DNA of 64,000 nt, from the NCBI GenBank assembly GCA_027306995.1, contig DAHUXS010000011.1, positions 124,001-188,000 of the forward strand, read 5' to 3'. A program made the position numbers and the translations under genes. This stretch comes from Lysobacter sp. (GTDB lineage: Bacteria > Pseudomonadota > Gammaproteobacteria > Xanthomonadales > Xanthomonadaceae). This document shows positions 37,246-48,395 of this stretch, one piece after another. Numbering within the stretch: the first letter of the stretch is position 1; the number at the start of each line of letters is the position of its first letter. A model generated the notes under the pieces. That model saw only the letters and a program-made list of their open reading frames with translations. It did no database searches and had not been told where the DNA came from.

Positions 37246-38487
37246 ATGCCAGAACACGCCCCCACAACGCCCGGCGCCGCGGTGCGCCGACACGACATCG
37301 TCATCGTCGGTGGCGGGCTGGTCGGCGCCAGCCTGGCGATCGCCCTCGATGGTCTCGGCCTCGACGTCGCGATGGTGGAAGCCGCATCCGCCGGAGCGCT
37401 GCCTGCGGTGTTCGACCAGCGCAACCTCAGTTTCGCCGAAGCCACCTGCAACGCCCTGGCCAATCTCGGCGTGTGGCGCCTGCTGCGCGCGCCGGCAGGA
37501 CCGATCCGCCGCATCCATGTCAGTCGTCGCGGCGATTTCGGTCGCGTCGAGCTTGATGCCCGCGACTACGATCGCGAGGCGTTCGGGCAGGTCGTCGTCG
37601 CCAGCGATTTCGGCGAGGCGCTGGAAGCGCGGCTGGGCGAATTGCGCCATCTCACTCGCTATCGCCCTGCGCGCTTCATCGAATCGGCTGTCGATGGCGA
37701 TGCCCGCGTCGTGCGCATTACCGATGGCGAAGGCGAACACCTATTGATGACACGACTGCTGGTCGGCGCCGATGGCACGCAGAGCATGGTGCGTGCGGCG
37801 CTCGGCATCGCGGCCGAACATCACGATTACCGCAAGACATTGTTCGTCGCGCGCATGCGTTGCGATCGCGCGCCGGACGGCACGGCCTACGAACGCCTGA
37901 CCGACGATGGTCCGACCGCGCTGCTGCCGCGCGGCGATCGCCATTACGGCGTGGTGCATGCGGTGTCCGCCGACGAAGCCGATGCCGTCGCCGCGCTGGA
38001 TGACGAAGCGTGGTGTGCGCGCATCCAGGACGCCTTCGGTTGGCGCGCAGGACGTTTTCTTTCCGCCGGGCCGTGCAGCCGCTATCCGGCGCAGCGCGTC
38101 CTGGCGGAGCGATTGATCGCATCGCGTGGCGTGGTGATCGGCAATGCCGCCCAGACCATCCATCCCATCGGTGCGCAGGGCTTCAACCTCGGCCTGCGCG
38201 ATGCCTTGACGCTGGTCGAATGCATCGCTGCTTCCGTGGCCGACGCCGGCGCGAACGAGGTGTTGCAGCGTTACGCGCAACGACGCGCGGAAGACCGTTC
38301 GCGCACCATCGCTTTTTCCGACGGACTTGCGCGGCTCGCTGCCAACCCGTCGCCATTGCTGCGGCCGTTGCGCACCTTGGGCATGGGCGCGATCGCACAA
38401 GTGGATGCGGTGCAATCAATGCTGGTCGGCGGCGCGATGGGCTATCGCGGCGATGTCCCGGCGCTGTGTCGCGAGGTCGCGCGATGA
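37246..38487 (+). CDS. ubiH: 2-octaprenyl-6-methoxyphenol hydroxylase UbiH
   Basis: FAD monooxygenase of aerobic ubiquinone synthesis, 413 residues. Dinucleotide fold IVIVGGGLVGASLAIAL near residue 18, the middle motif LLVGADGTQSMVRAAL and the second FAD motif VVIGNAAQTIHPIGAQGFNL with the UbiH-type GAQGFNLGLRD. The ATGA overlap with the next hydroxylase gene indicates coupled expression. The pepP gene that often precedes ubiH is absent here. Confidence 0.92.
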   Translation: MPEHAPTTPGAAVRRHDIVIVGGGLVGASLAIALDGLGLDVAMVEAASAGALPAVFDQRNLSFAEATCNALANLGVWRLLRAPAGPIRRIHVSRRGDFGRVELDARDYDREAFGQVVVASDFGEALEARLGELRHLTRYRPARFIESAVDGDARVVRITDGEGEHLLMTRLLVGADGTQSMVRAALGIAAEHHDYRKTLFVARMRCDRAPDGTAYERLTDDGPTALLPRGDRHYGVVHAVSADEADAVAALDDEAWCARIQDAFGWRAGRFLSAGPCSRYPAQRVLAERLIASRGVVIGNAAQTIHPIGAQGFNLGLRDALTLVECIAASVADAGANEVLQRYAQRRAEDRSRTIAFSDGLARLAANPSPLLRPLRTLGMGAIAQVDAVQSMLVGGAMGYRGDVPALCREVAR

Positions 38488-39692
38488 CCGTGTCCGCAAG
38501 AAGCAGCCGCGGTCGTTTCGACGCCGTGGTCGTTGGTGGCGGCGTGGTCGGCATCGCCTGCGCGCTGGGCATGGCCGATGCCGGGCTCGATGTCGCGCTG
38601 GTGGAAGCGACGGAACCGCCGGCGTGGTCGCCAGCCAAGCCGGATCTGCGCGTCTACGCCTTCGCGCCCGACAATGCGGCGCTGCTCGATCGCCTGAATG
38701 TGTGGGAAGAGGTCGCGCGCCAGCGCGCGCAGCCTTATCGGCGCATGCGGGTGTGGGACGCGGCCGGTGGCGATGTGCTGGAATTCGACGCCGACGAATT
38801 GGCGCGACCGCAACTGGGCTGGATCGTCGAACACGGATTGCTGGTCGAGTGCTTGTGGCGGCAGTTGGAGCGGCGTGGTGTCGTCGTGCGTTGCCCGGCG
38901 CGCGTGACTGGTCTGGTCGTGTCGGATGAAGGCAGGGACGAAGGCGGCGTACGGATCACGCTGGACGATGGCGGGACGCTGGATGCCCGTATCGCGATCG
39001 CTGCCGATGGCGGCCAATCCGCCTTGCGCGAACTCGCCGGCATCGCCACCGACGATCGTGACTACGACCAGCTCGGGCTGGTTGCCTATGTGCGCAGCGA
39101 ACAACCGCATGCGCAGACCGCGTTCCAGCGTTTCCTGCCCGGTGGTCCGCTGGCTTTGCTGCCGTGCACGGAAGGGCGCAGTTCGATCGTGTGGTCGTTG
39201 CCGGTCGACGAAGCGCGGCGCTTGCAGGAGATGGACGCCACCGCCTTCAACCATGAACTCACCCGCGCTTCCGATGCCTGCCTGGGTAGGTTGGAGCTCG
39301 ATTCGGTACGCGCTGCCTTCCCGTTGCGACGCAAGCTGGCGCGCGCGCAGCGCGCGGAACGCGTATTGCTGATGGGCGATGCCGCGCATGTGGTGCATCC
39401 GCTGGCGGGGCAGGGCGTGAATCTGGGTCTGCGCGACGTTTCGGCCTGGTTGCGCGGCGTGCGCGACGCCAAGGCGAAGGGTCGCGATTTCGATGCGCCG
39501 GCGCGCCTGCAGCGCTGGGCACGCGAACGCCGCAGTGACAATGCGGTGTCGACGCTGGCCTTCGAGACGATTAATCGCGTCTATTCCAACGATCTGCCCG
39601 TGACCACGCTGCTACGCGGGCATGCATTGGGCATCGCCGGGCGCGTGCCGATGTTGCGCCACGCGCTGTGGCGTCACGCCGCGGGAATCTGA
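38484..39692 (+). CDS. UbiH/UbiF/VisC-family FAD-dependent hydroxylase
   Basis: Second flavin monooxygenase, 402 residues, paralogous to UbiH. FAD motifs: AVVVGGGVVGIACALGMADA, IAADGGQSALRE and VLLMGDAAHVVHPLAGQGVNL; the GQGVNLGLRDV form fits the VisC/UbiI/UbiF side of the family. It probably hydroxylates another ring position in ubiquinone synthesis. Which carbon it modifies cannot be told from sequence, since xanthomonads can use broad-specificity hydroxylases. Followed by a terminator hairpin shared with the convergent gene. Confidence 0.88.
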   Translation: MTVSARSSRGRFDAVVVGGGVVGIACALGMADAGLDVALVEATEPPAWSPAKPDLRVYAFAPDNAALLDRLNVWEEVARQRAQPYRRMRVWDAAGGDVLEFDADELARPQLGWIVEHGLLVECLWRQLERRGVVVRCPARVTGLVVSDEGRDEGGVRITLDDGGTLDARIAIAADGGQSALRELAGIATDDRDYDQLGLVAYVRSEQPHAQTAFQRFLPGGPLALLPCTEGRSSIVWSLPVDEARRLQEMDATAFNHELTRASDACLGRLELDSVRAAFPLRRKLARAQRAERVLLMGDAAHVVHPLAGQGVNLGLRDVSAWLRGVRDAKAKGRDFDAPARLQRWARERRSDNAVSTLAFETINRVYSNDLPVTTLLRGHALGIAGRVPMLRHALWRHAAGI

Positions 39693-39704
39693 TTCGCAAA
39701 AGCA

Positions 39705-39726
39705 ATGCCCCGCCGTAGCGGGGCAT
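39705..39726. terminator. Bidirectional intrinsic terminator
   Basis: A perfect 9-bp stem, atgccccgc (39705-39713) and gcggggcat (39718-39726), with loop CGTA. It sits between the stop of the hydroxylase gene (39692) and the stop of the convergent small secreted gene (39737). On the minus strand it is followed by TTGCTTTTGC, a loose T-tract; on the plus strand there is no T-run. Confidence 0.7.
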
Positions 39727-39736
39727 GTCGGTCGGC

Positions 39737-40048
39737 TTACGGCGTGGTGGTGGCCGGTGCCGCGGTCACGTCCTTGTCCTTCTTGCCGTGCTTCTTTTTC
39801 TTGCTGTCCTTGTTGCCAGTGCTTGCCGGATCGGTCGGTGTCGTGCCCATCGGGTCCGCTGCCGGTGTCGCCGGTGCAGTCTGTGCCGGGGCCGACATGC
39901 TGTCGGTCGCCGATGGCGTCTGCGTCGCGCTTGGCGATGAAGAAGCCGGCGCCTGCTGCGGAGCCGATTGCGGTGCGGTCTGCGCCGAAGCCAGGCCGGA
40001 GGAGGCGAGCAAGGCGGCAGTTGCGATGAACAGGGAAGTGCGATTCAT
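39737..40048 (-). CDS. Small secreted Pro/Ala/Ser/Thr-rich protein with a lysine-rich segment
   Basis: A 103-residue predicted secreted protein, function not recognised. It has a signal peptide ending LASSGLASAQ. The mature part is low complexity, dominated by Ala, Pro, Ser, Thr and Gln, followed by a basic block (KDSKKKKHGKKDKD) and an Ala/Thr/Pro tail. There is no cysteine or enzyme motif. It stands alone with a 216-base leader and its own terminator. The basic block may bind nucleic acid or polyanions, but this is a guess. Confidence 0.7.
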   Translation of the reverse strand: MNRTSLFIATAALLASSGLASAQTAPQSAPQQAPASSSPSATQTPSATDSMSAPAQTAPATPAADPMGTTPTDPASTGNKDSKKKKHGKKDKDVTAAPATTTP

Positions 40049-40220
40049 TGCGGGAACCTCTACAACGTGTCGGGGGGAGGCTCGACCGTAATTCGGATGC
40101 GCAATCGTGCAAGTTAACGTCGCGCTAAATCCATGAATCGATGTTCAGGCTAATCGCTTTCAGGCAAGAAATTTCGGTATCGACATTCGTGCAACGCAAT
40201 CGGCCGCGAAAGCGGACAGC

Positions 40221-40246
40221 AAAAAAGTGAATGCGCGATATGCGCG
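40221..40246 (-). terminator. Weak terminator after rlmM
   Basis: Reading the minus strand, a short GC hairpin (CGCG-CATAT-CGCG, within 40233-40246) is followed by CATTCACTTTTTTG, giving a six-T run at 40221-40226. It lies 20-45 bases past the rlmM stop. The stem is only four to five pairs, so termination may be inefficient. The rest of the 40049-40264 gap should hold the promoter of the small secreted gene, but I see no clear hexamers. Confidence 0.4.
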
Positions 40247-40264
40247 AAATGAATGCGACCAGTG

Positions 40265-41323
40265 TCAGCGTGTATTCGCGTATGCGGCGAACACCGTGAT
40301 CTCTTCGCGATCGTGATACAGCTGGCGCGCGCGCAGATCGACGTCGCCACCGCACTGCGCACGGAACAGGTCGAGGCAGCGCTGCGTTTCCAGCCAGCGC
40401 TTCTTCATCGGCAGCTTGAGATTGAAGATCATGCGCCGGCACCAGCCTTCGCGCAGCCAGGACGCCATGCGTTCGGCCACGCGGATTGGCTGTTCCACCA
40501 TGTCGCAGACCATCCAGTCGAGCTGGTCCTGCGGGTGCCAGGAGAAGCCGTCCTCGCGCAGGTGGGTGACTTGCCCGATGTCGAACAGATGCGCGCGCAG
40601 CGGACCGTTGTCGATCGCGATGACGCTCAGTCCCTGCCGCAGCAAGACCCAGGTCCAGCCACCGGGCGCGGCGCCGAGGTCGGCGGCGCGCATGCCGGGT
40701 TGCAGCCAGGCTTGCCGTTCTTCCGGAGTGATCAACACGCCCAGCGCTTCGTCGAGCTTCAACGCCGAGCGCGAGGGCGCGTCGGCGTGCATGCGCAGGC
40801 GCGGAATGCCCAGCGGCCACGGCGCGCTGTCGTCGCGATCGGCGCTGGCGAGGAAGGCGTGGCGACCGTCGATGAAGGCGACGTGCAATCTCTGCCGCGC
40901 CTTTGGATCGAGCAGTCCTTCCCGCTTCAATGCCGGACGCAACGCATTGCCGAAGCTGCGCGCCAGTCCCGACAGCGGGCGGCCTTCGTCGGAATCGGAA
41001 TGTTCGACCCAGACATCATTGAACGGGCCGTCACCGGATTCGCGTAGCGCGGCGATCAGGGGCGTGATGCGATCAGCGGGATCGAGGTCGGAAAGTTCGG
41101 CGATCAGGCGCAGTTTCTGCCGTGCGAATACCAGCTCGCGCCACGGCAACGCATCATCCAGCGCGGCGCCATCTTCGCAATGGAACAGCACGTAGCCGCT
41201 GTCGCGATGGGTCCGGGCGTAGCCGGGATGGCCGAGCAGCGCGGCGCGATCGCTGAGTTCCGCGGCCAGTTCCGGTTCGAATCCCGCCCGGCACCAGCAC
41301 AGCAGGCCGGAGAGTGCGGTCAT
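40265..41323 (-). CDS. rlmM: 23S rRNA (cytidine-2498-2'-O)-methyltransferase RlmM
   Basis: Class I SAM methyltransferase of 352 residues modifying C2498 of 23S rRNA. An N-terminal THUMP-like region (LLCWCRAGFEPELAAELSD) is followed by an RrmJ-like domain: the SAM loop AADLGAAPGGWTWVLLRQ, DNGPLRAHL, DWMVCDMVEQP and the catalytic-lysine region FNLKLPMKKRW. The ATG at 41323 overlaps the preceding deaminase stop by one base. The frame is open well upstream, but only this start fits the family. Confidence 0.95.
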   Translation of the reverse strand: MTALSGLLCWCRAGFEPELAAELSDRAALLGHPGYARTHRDSGYVLFHCEDGAALDDALPWRELVFARQKLRLIAELSDLDPADRITPLIAALRESGDGPFNDVWVEHSDSDEGRPLSGLARSFGNALRPALKREGLLDPKARQRLHVAFIDGRHAFLASADRDDSAPWPLGIPRLRMHADAPSRSALKLDEALGVLITPEERQAWLQPGMRAADLGAAPGGWTWVLLRQGLSVIAIDNGPLRAHLFDIGQVTHLREDGFSWHPQDQLDWMVCDMVEQPIRVAERMASWLREGWCRRMIFNLKLPMKKRWLETQRCLDLFRAQCGGDVDLRARQLYHDREEITVFAAYANTR

Positions 41324-41892
41324 CAGTAATGCGTCCCGCTCTCGCCGAACGCGCGCAGCACGGCGCAGGCGGCATCGCGTTGCAAGTCGCGCACCACTTC
41401 GATGTCGCGGCGTTGCAGCTCGCCGATCCAGTCGGCGGGCAACGGGCCTTCGTCGAATTCGGTCAGTGCCATCACGTCTTCGGCGCGCGCGCCGATCAGC
41501 AGACGGTCGATACCGGCCCACACGCTGGCGCCGTAGCACTGGCAGCAGGGTTGCGCCGAGGTCGCCAGCGTCACCGGCCCCCACACGCTGCCGTCGTCGT
41601 TGCGGTTGAGGCGCGGCCGCTGCAGGCGTTGCTGCGCCAGCATGAAGGCCATCATTTCGCCGTGCGCCACCGAACACGATTGCGGCACGACGCGATTGAC
41701 GCCGATCGCGATCACCTTGTGGTCCGGCGAAAACACGGCTGCGCCGAACGGGCCGCCGCTGCCGGCTTCGATATTCCGCTTCGACAACGCCACCGCCAGC
41801 GCGACCTTGTCGTCGTCGCTTTCGTAGCGATCGGCGATCGGGAACTCGTGCGCCCAGATCGGCAGGGTGAGATGGAGTTGCAGCGGCAGCAT
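41323..41892 (-). CDS. Zinc-dependent nucleoside/base deaminase (CDA fold)
   Basis: A 189-residue cytidine/guanine-deaminase-fold protein. The zinc site is complete: SVAHGEMMAFMLAQQ (His and catalytic Glu) and SAQPCCQCYGASVWAGI (two Cys). The GGPFGAAVFSPDHKVIAIGVN strand-helix unit is typical of guanine deaminase and riboflavin-type members. Exact substrate is open: guanine, cytosine derivatives or another purine. It lies six bases after glnS and overlaps rlmM by one base. Confidence 0.85.
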   Translation of the reverse strand: MLPLQLHLTLPIWAHEFPIADRYESDDDKVALAVALSKRNIEAGSGGPFGAAVFSPDHKVIAIGVNRVVPQSCSVAHGEMMAFMLAQQRLQRPRLNRNDDGSVWGPVTLATSAQPCCQCYGASVWAGIDRLLIGARAEDVMALTEFDEGPLPADWIGELQRRDIEVVRDLQRDAACAVLRAFGESGTHY

Positions 41893-41898
41893 CGCGAC

Positions 41899-43641
<1,743 letters not shown>

Positions 43642-43669
43642 GCGATGCTGGAACTGGAACGGTGTGCGC

Positions 43670-43675
43670 AGTGTA
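43670..43675 (-). promoter_or_regulatory. Candidate -10 element of glnS
   Basis: The minus strand reads TACACT, a five-of-six match to TATAAT, about 28 bases before the glnS ATG. No good -35 hexamer is found 16-18 bases upstream. The 118-base gap 43642-43759 also has to serve the divergent diguanylate cyclase gene. Confidence 0.35.
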
Positions 43676-43759
43676 CCGGGTCTGCGGAATCGACTTGCGC
43701 CATCGGTCACAGTAAGCGGGTTTTAGCAGGTAGCCGCGGGGCCGGATGCGCAGTAGCGT

Positions 43760-46012
43760 ATGCGCCTCATGTCCGGCTCATTCTTCCCCCGATTCGAGCG
43801 CTGGTCCGATCGCGTGCAACTGGCCGTTCTGGTGGCCTTGCTGGGGGCGGTCTGCATCGCCTTGCTCGGACGGATCTTCATGCCGCCGGCGCCTTCGTTT
43901 CCGCTGGCCTGGCATTCCGAGTCTGGTGTCGCTGCCCAACAGGGCGAGAGCGGCCCGGACGACGACGGCATGGTCGCGCGCGTCCCCGGCGGCAACCAGC
44001 CGGTCAGCTTCGATCTCGTCGCCAGCGTGCCGGACGCCATGCGCGAACAGGGCATCGTCGCCCTGCGTTTCGAGCGCACCGCGCTCGACCGCATCGAGGT
44101 CGAGGACCTGGTCACCGGGCAGGTGGTCCGGGACGGCTTCTATGAAGTGAATCGCGAACGCCTGCCGGGCCTGACCTCGTCCTACCAGTTCAACGTGATG
44201 GTGCCGCGCCAGGGCGACCTGCACCTGCGCATCCGCGCGCAATCGGCGACGCCGACCGCGCTGATGGGACGACTCGAGCCGCACCTGCTGGCCGGGCGCG
44301 ACGATCGCCGGATCGCCGGTACCGCCGCGATGAGCTACGCCGTCTATCTGGTGCTGGCGCTGGTGGTGATCGCGCTGTACATCGCCACCAGGCAGCGCAG
44401 CATGCTGGCCTTCTCGTGGTTTGCGTTGCTGCGATTGCTGGTGCTGATGTCGGTGAACGGACACCTGTACCAGATCCCGGCGATGGCCTGGTTCGGCGGT
44501 TTCGGCAATCACGGCACCTCGGTGCTGATGATCCTCGGCATCGCCGCCGGCATCGTGCTGGTGCAGGAACATGGGGCATTGCCCGGCGAAGCGCGTGCCA
44601 GCCAATGGCGACAGTTGTCCGTGGCGATCGTGATCGCCGCCATCATCGCGTCTGTCGCGTTGCTGTTCTTGCCGTTGCCGCCCGTGGTGGCGTGGGCGCT
44701 GGGCCAGGGATCGTGGTTCGTCCTTGCGCTCATCGGCTTGGCGTTCTGCGTGCGCGCCTATCGCAACGGCATTCCGCATCGCGTGGCCGTGCTGGTGGCG
44801 GTGCTGGTCTCGTTCTTCGCCAGTCTTGCCCATCTTGCCTACGAGACCGGCCTGATCGCGCACTGGTGGTGGGCCGGGCGACTGTTGCAGATCACCGGCG
44901 CCATGCTGTGCACGGTGGTGGCGATCAGCCTGGTGCGGCGCATCGAGAGTTACCGGATCGAGCTGGCGCGTGCACGCCAGAACCAGCAACAGCTGCGCCG
45001 GCAGATGGATGCGCAAACCGCGGTGCGCGAACTCGAACGCGATCTCGCCCATTCGCTGGGCGACATCGCCGATCCGGAACTGGAATTCGCGGCGATCCAT
45101 CGCCTGCTGGGGGCTGCGACGGCCTGTCTCGGGCTGGAAGGCGCCGGTCTGGTGCAGTTCCCGGGGCGCCGCGCGCCGCAGGCGTATGCGCTGCCGACGA
45201 CCATGCTCGACGAATTGCGCGGCTGGCTGGCGCCGCGACGCAACTGGGTGGAATCGGTGGCGACGGGCGCGGCGCCGATCGAGAACCACACGCCGGTGGT
45301 CGGGCGCGGATTGCGTTCGGTGCTGGTGCCGGCACAGATATTGAAGGGCAGCCATTCGGTGCTGGTGATCGAACGCGGTGCCGATGCCCCGGCCCTGAGC
45401 GCGGCCGACCTCGCCGCGCTGGCAAGCATGGCGAATGCGGTACGCGAAGCGCTCGAGCAGCAGCGCGAGGCGCGTGCGCTGATCGCGAACGCGCGCATTG
45501 ACGCCTTGACTGGCGTCCTCAATCGCAATTCGCTCGACGTCGATCTTGCTGCCTCGCTCGCCCAGGCCGCGCGCACGCGCTCGCCACTCGCGGTGTTGTT
45601 CCTCGACATCGACCACTTCAAGCGCATCAACGACGAGTTCGGCCATGCCGCCGGCGACGAATGCCTGCGTGCCGTCGCCCGCCTGCTGCGTTCCAGCCTG
45701 CGTTCCGGCGATCTGCTCGGACGCTATGGCGGCGAGGAATTCGTGGTGGTATCACCGGGTGCGCCGCTGGCGGTGGCGCAGCAACTGGGCGAACGCATCC
45801 GCGCCGCGGTGGAGACGCTCGAGGTCGAGTGGGAAGGCCAGTCGATCCCGATCACCATCAGCGTCGGCATCGCGATGCGTCGTCGCGACGAGGCCAAGCC
45901 CGCGCACCTGCTCGATCGCGCCGACCAGGCGCTGTACGACGCCAAGCGCCGTGGCCGCAACCAGGTGCGTTTCGATCTCGACGCCGCCGCGTTCGATCCG
46001 GCCTCGGAGTAG
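43760..46012 (+). CDS. Membrane diguanylate cyclase with multi-TM sensor, GAF-like and GGDEF domains
   Basis: A 750-residue protein. TM1 near residues 19-40 is followed by a periplasmic domain of about 150 residues, seven or so transmembrane helices (roughly 190-395, like the 7TMR-DISM class), a coiled coil, a GAF-like domain (about 435-575) and a C-terminal GGDEF domain. The active-site loop is GGEEF at 657-661. The product-inhibition site RSGD lies five residues before it, so feedback inhibition by cyclic di-GMP is expected. It probably turns an envelope signal into cyclic di-GMP, which in this family of bacteria affects pili and biofilm. Start ATG at 43760; 43769 is an alternative. Confidence 0.92.
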   Translation: MRLMSGSFFPRFERWSDRVQLAVLVALLGAVCIALLGRIFMPPAPSFPLAWHSESGVAAQQGESGPDDDGMVARVPGGNQPVSFDLVASVPDAMREQGIVALRFERTALDRIEVEDLVTGQVVRDGFYEVNRERLPGLTSSYQFNVMVPRQGDLHLRIRAQSATPTALMGRLEPHLLAGRDDRRIAGTAAMSYAVYLVLALVVIALYIATRQRSMLAFSWFALLRLLVLMSVNGHLYQIPAMAWFGGFGNHGTSVLMILGIAAGIVLVQEHGALPGEARASQWRQLSVAIVIAAIIASVALLFLPLPPVVAWALGQGSWFVLALIGLAFCVRAYRNGIPHRVAVLVAVLVSFFASLAHLAYETGLIAHWWWAGRLLQITGAMLCTVVAISLVRRIESYRIELARARQNQQQLRRQMDAQTAVRELERDLAHSLGDIADPELEFAAIHRLLGAATACLGLEGAGLVQFPGRRAPQAYALPTTMLDELRGWLAPRRNWVESVATGAAPIENHTPVVGRGLRSVLVPAQILKGSHSVLVIERGADAPALSAADLAALASMANAVREALEQQREARALIANARIDALTGVLNRNSLDVDLAASLAQAARTRSPLAVLFLDIDHFKRINDEFGHAAGDECLRAVARLLRSSLRSGDLLGRYGGEEFVVVSPGAPLAVAQQLGERIRAAVETLEVEWEGQSIPITISVGIAMRRRDEAKPAHLLDRADQALYDAKRRGRNQVRFDLDAAAFDPASE

Positions 46013-46053
46013 CCGCTGGTAAACTGTTGTTCCTGGTCAAAGGAGCAATGGAC

Positions 46054-46704
46054 ATGGGTGGTATTGGACCGTGGAAGGACCGCATGATCGCGCCCGAGCG
46101 CGCACTTCCGGGACGTGCCACGCCGATTGCGATCGACAACGTCCATTTCGTGATTGGCGGGCCCTTGCGCGACGTTTTCACCGGTTATGGCGATGCCCGT
46201 TTTGGTATGGGCTGCTTCTGGGGTGCGGAGCGGATGTTCTGGTCGATGCCCGGCGTCATCAGCACTGCGCCCGGTTATGCCGGCGGTTACACGCCGAATC
46301 CAGCCTATCGCGAAGTCTGCACCGGCGAAACCGGCCATGCGGAAATCGTGCGGGTGATCTTCGATCCTTCGATCATTGGTTATGGCGCGTTGTTGCAGGC
46401 GTTCTGGGAAAACCACGATCCCACCCAGGGTATGCGGCAGGGCGGCGATATCGGCACCCAGTACCGTTCGGCGATCCAGTGCACCACACCGGAACAACAT
46501 GCGCTGGCGCTCGCCAGCCGCGATGACTACCAGAAGCGGCTGACCGCGGCGGGACTCGGACAGATCACCACCGAAGTCGTGTTCCCCGCACCCGAGTTCT
46601 ACTACGCCGAGAACGAGCACCAGCAATATCTCGCCAAGAATCCCGACGGCTATTGCGGACTCGGCGGCACCGGCGTGTCGTGCCCGGTGGGAACCGGCGC
46701 CTGA
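46054..46704 (+). CDS. msrA: Peptide-methionine (S)-S-oxide reductase MsrA
   Basis: Reduces methionine-S-sulfoxide. The 216 residues contain the active-site motif [13 protein letters not shown] with catalytic Cys54, TGYGDARF upstream, [18 protein letters not shown] and two resolving-type cysteines near the C-terminus (GYCGLGGTG and VSCPVG). Two ATGs are possible, at 46048 and 46054. The Shine-Dalgarno AGGAG (46041-46045) leaves two bases to the first and eight to the second, so 46054 ([11 protein letters not shown]) is chosen; it also fits related proteins. Confidence 0.95.
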   Translation: MGGIGPWKDRMIAPERALPGRATPIAIDNVHFVIGGPLRDVFTGYGDARFGMGCFWGAERMFWSMPGVISTAPGYAGGYTPNPAYREVCTGETGHAEIVRVIFDPSIIGYGALLQAFWENHDPTQGMRQGGDIGTQYRSAIQCTTPEQHALALASRDDYQKRLTAAGLGQITTEVVFPAPEFYYAENEHQQYLAKNPDGYCGLGGTGVSCPVGTGA

Positions 46705-46715
46705 GCAACCGGTAG

Positions 46716-47660
46716 ATGACGCAACAGGCATCGCGCGCTGCGCTGACCCGGATGCTGGTCGGCGCGGCGATCATCGGCACCAACGGCATGATGGTGCGGC
46801 TGTCGCACACCTCGCCGACGGTCTCGGCGTTCTGGCGCATGTTGCTGGCGGCGATCGTGCTGGCGCTGCTGGTGCAGTTTCGCCATGGCTGGAAACGCAT
46901 GCCGCGCTCGGCCTGGATGTGGATCGCGGTGCCCGCGATCGCCTTCGCCTGCGACCTGTGGATGTGGCACCGGAGCATCCTGATTGTCGGGCCGGGCTTG
47001 TCGACGCTGCTGGCCAACACGCAGGTGTTCTTCATGGCGGTCGCCGGGGTCCTGGTGTTCGGTGAACGCCTGAGCGGGCGCTTCTATCTCGGATTGCTGT
47101 GCGCCTTCTTCGGCCTGTGGCTGCTGCTCGGCGGCGATTGGGCGACGCTGCCGGAGAGCTATCACTGGGGCGTCTGGCTCGGGCTCGCGACCGGGATCGC
47201 CTATGCGTTCTACAACGTCGGCATCAAGCGCGCGCAGGAGGAAGTCGCCAAGGTCCATGCGCGCGTGCCGGTGGAACAGGTGCTGTGCTTCGCGTCGGCG
47301 GGTTGCGCGCTGCTGCTCGGCGTCGCCGCATTGGTGGAAGGTGATTCCTTCGCGATTCCCGATACGCAATCCGCGGTGGTATTGGTCGTGCTGGCGGTGT
47401 TCGGCCACTGCCTCGGCTGGATCCTGATCTCTCGCGCGATGCAATCGCTTGGCGCCGGCATGGTCGGCCTGTTGCTGTTGCTGCAGCCGATCGTCGCCTA
47501 CCTGCTCGACATCCTGGTGTTCCCGCACACGCCGACGTCGCGGCAATGGCTGGGCCTGGCGGTCAGCCTCGCTGGCATCTTCATCGCCGGATTGAAGACG
47601 AAATCGAAGCCGCAGCTGCCGCCCGATGCCGAGCCGGAAGCGCCGGCGACCGGTCAGTAG
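46716..47660 (+). CDS. EamA-family (DMT) transporter
   Basis: A 314-residue drug/metabolite transporter with two EamA repeats and about ten transmembrane helices. Repeat 1 carries MLVGAAIIGTNGMMVRLSHT and ANTQVFFMAVAGVLVFGERL; repeat 2 carries LGWILISRAMQSLGAGMVGL and LGLAVSLAGIFIAGLK. It exports small metabolites; substrate not predictable. It lies 11 bases after msrA. The stop is six bases from the convergent gene's stop, with no room for a separate terminator. Confidence 0.85.
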   Translation: MTQQASRAALTRMLVGAAIIGTNGMMVRLSHTSPTVSAFWRMLLAAIVLALLVQFRHGWKRMPRSAWMWIAVPAIAFACDLWMWHRSILIVGPGLSTLLANTQVFFMAVAGVLVFGERLSGRFYLGLLCAFFGLWLLLGGDWATLPESYHWGVWLGLATGIAYAFYNVGIKRAQEEVAKVHARVPVEQVLCFASAGCALLLGVAALVEGDSFAIPDTQSAVVLVVLAVFGHCLGWILISRAMQSLGAGMVGLLLLLQPIVAYLLDILVFPHTPTSRQWLGLAVSLAGIFIAGLKTKSKPQLPPDAEPEAPATGQ

Positions 47661-47666
47661 TCCTTC

Positions 47667-48395
47667 TCAGAACCGCGTCACCCGGCACACGTAAATGACC
47701 TCGCAGGCGCCGGCGCCGGTATCGTCGCGCGTCATCGAACTGCGCCAGTTCCAGCCACCACGATCGTGCGCTTCCACCAGCCAGCCATCGATGCGCACGC
47801 GGTCATCGCGTTGCACCGCATCCAGCGCTTTTTCGACCGCGGCATTGGAGGGGATCATGTGCATGTTGGCACTGCTGCGGATGATCACGCCGGGATCGAG
47901 CGGCGGATTGCCGATCCAGCCATAGCGATACCAGCGGTTCGACTGGCGCACGTTGAGCTGGGCGATCGTCGCGGTATCCGTCATCGGGCCCCAGCCCAGC
48001 GCGAGGTCGATCGGCGAGAACAGTGCGGGGCGATCGTCGCCGTACTCGCGGCGCGACAGCACGCGGGCATCGACGCTGAAACCGGCCAGCGCATCGAGGC
48101 GGCCATGCGCCACATTGAATGTCGAAACGCCGTTTGGCACCGGCGTCTGCAAGGGCGCTTCGCCATCGCCGGTGGTTTGAGGCTGCGGACAGGCGGGATT
48201 CGCGACGACCTGTTGCGGTCGTGTCGGCGGCGCATAGGGCGATGCCTGGAACCACGGCGTTGCGGGAAGAATCGCTTTCGCCTGCTGCATCCGTGGCGAA
48301 TGCGCATCCTGCCATTGCACGATGCCGATCCATACCGCCAGCGCCAGTACGCAGGCGCCCAGCGACCACAGCGCGACGCGCCAGGCCATCATCAT
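47667..48395 (-). CDS. Conserved membrane-anchored protein downstream of oxyR
   Basis: A 242-residue protein, function not recognised. One N-terminal transmembrane segment (WSLGACVLALAVWIGIVQW) anchors a periplasmic domain with a proline-rich linker. The globular part has LSRREYGDDRPALFSPIDLALGW-like features (positions about 113-136), NRWYRYGWIG and a C-terminal GACEVIYVCRVTRF with two cysteines. Its ATG overlaps the oxyR stop (ATGA). In Xanthomonas an orfX follows oxyR in the ahpF-oxyR-orfX operon, and this gene is in the same place; whether it is homologous to orfX I cannot check. Confidence 0.7.
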   Translation of the reverse strand: MMMAWRVALWSLGACVLALAVWIGIVQWQDAHSPRMQQAKAILPATPWFQASPYAPPTRPQQVVANPACPQPQTTGDGEAPLQTPVPNGVSTFNVAHGRLDALAGFSVDARVLSRREYGDDRPALFSPIDLALGWGPMTDTATIAQLNVRQSNRWYRYGWIGNPPLDPGVIIRSSANMHMIPSNAAVEKALDAVQRDDRVRIDGWLVEAHDRGGWNWRSSMTRDDTGAGACEVIYVCRVTRF

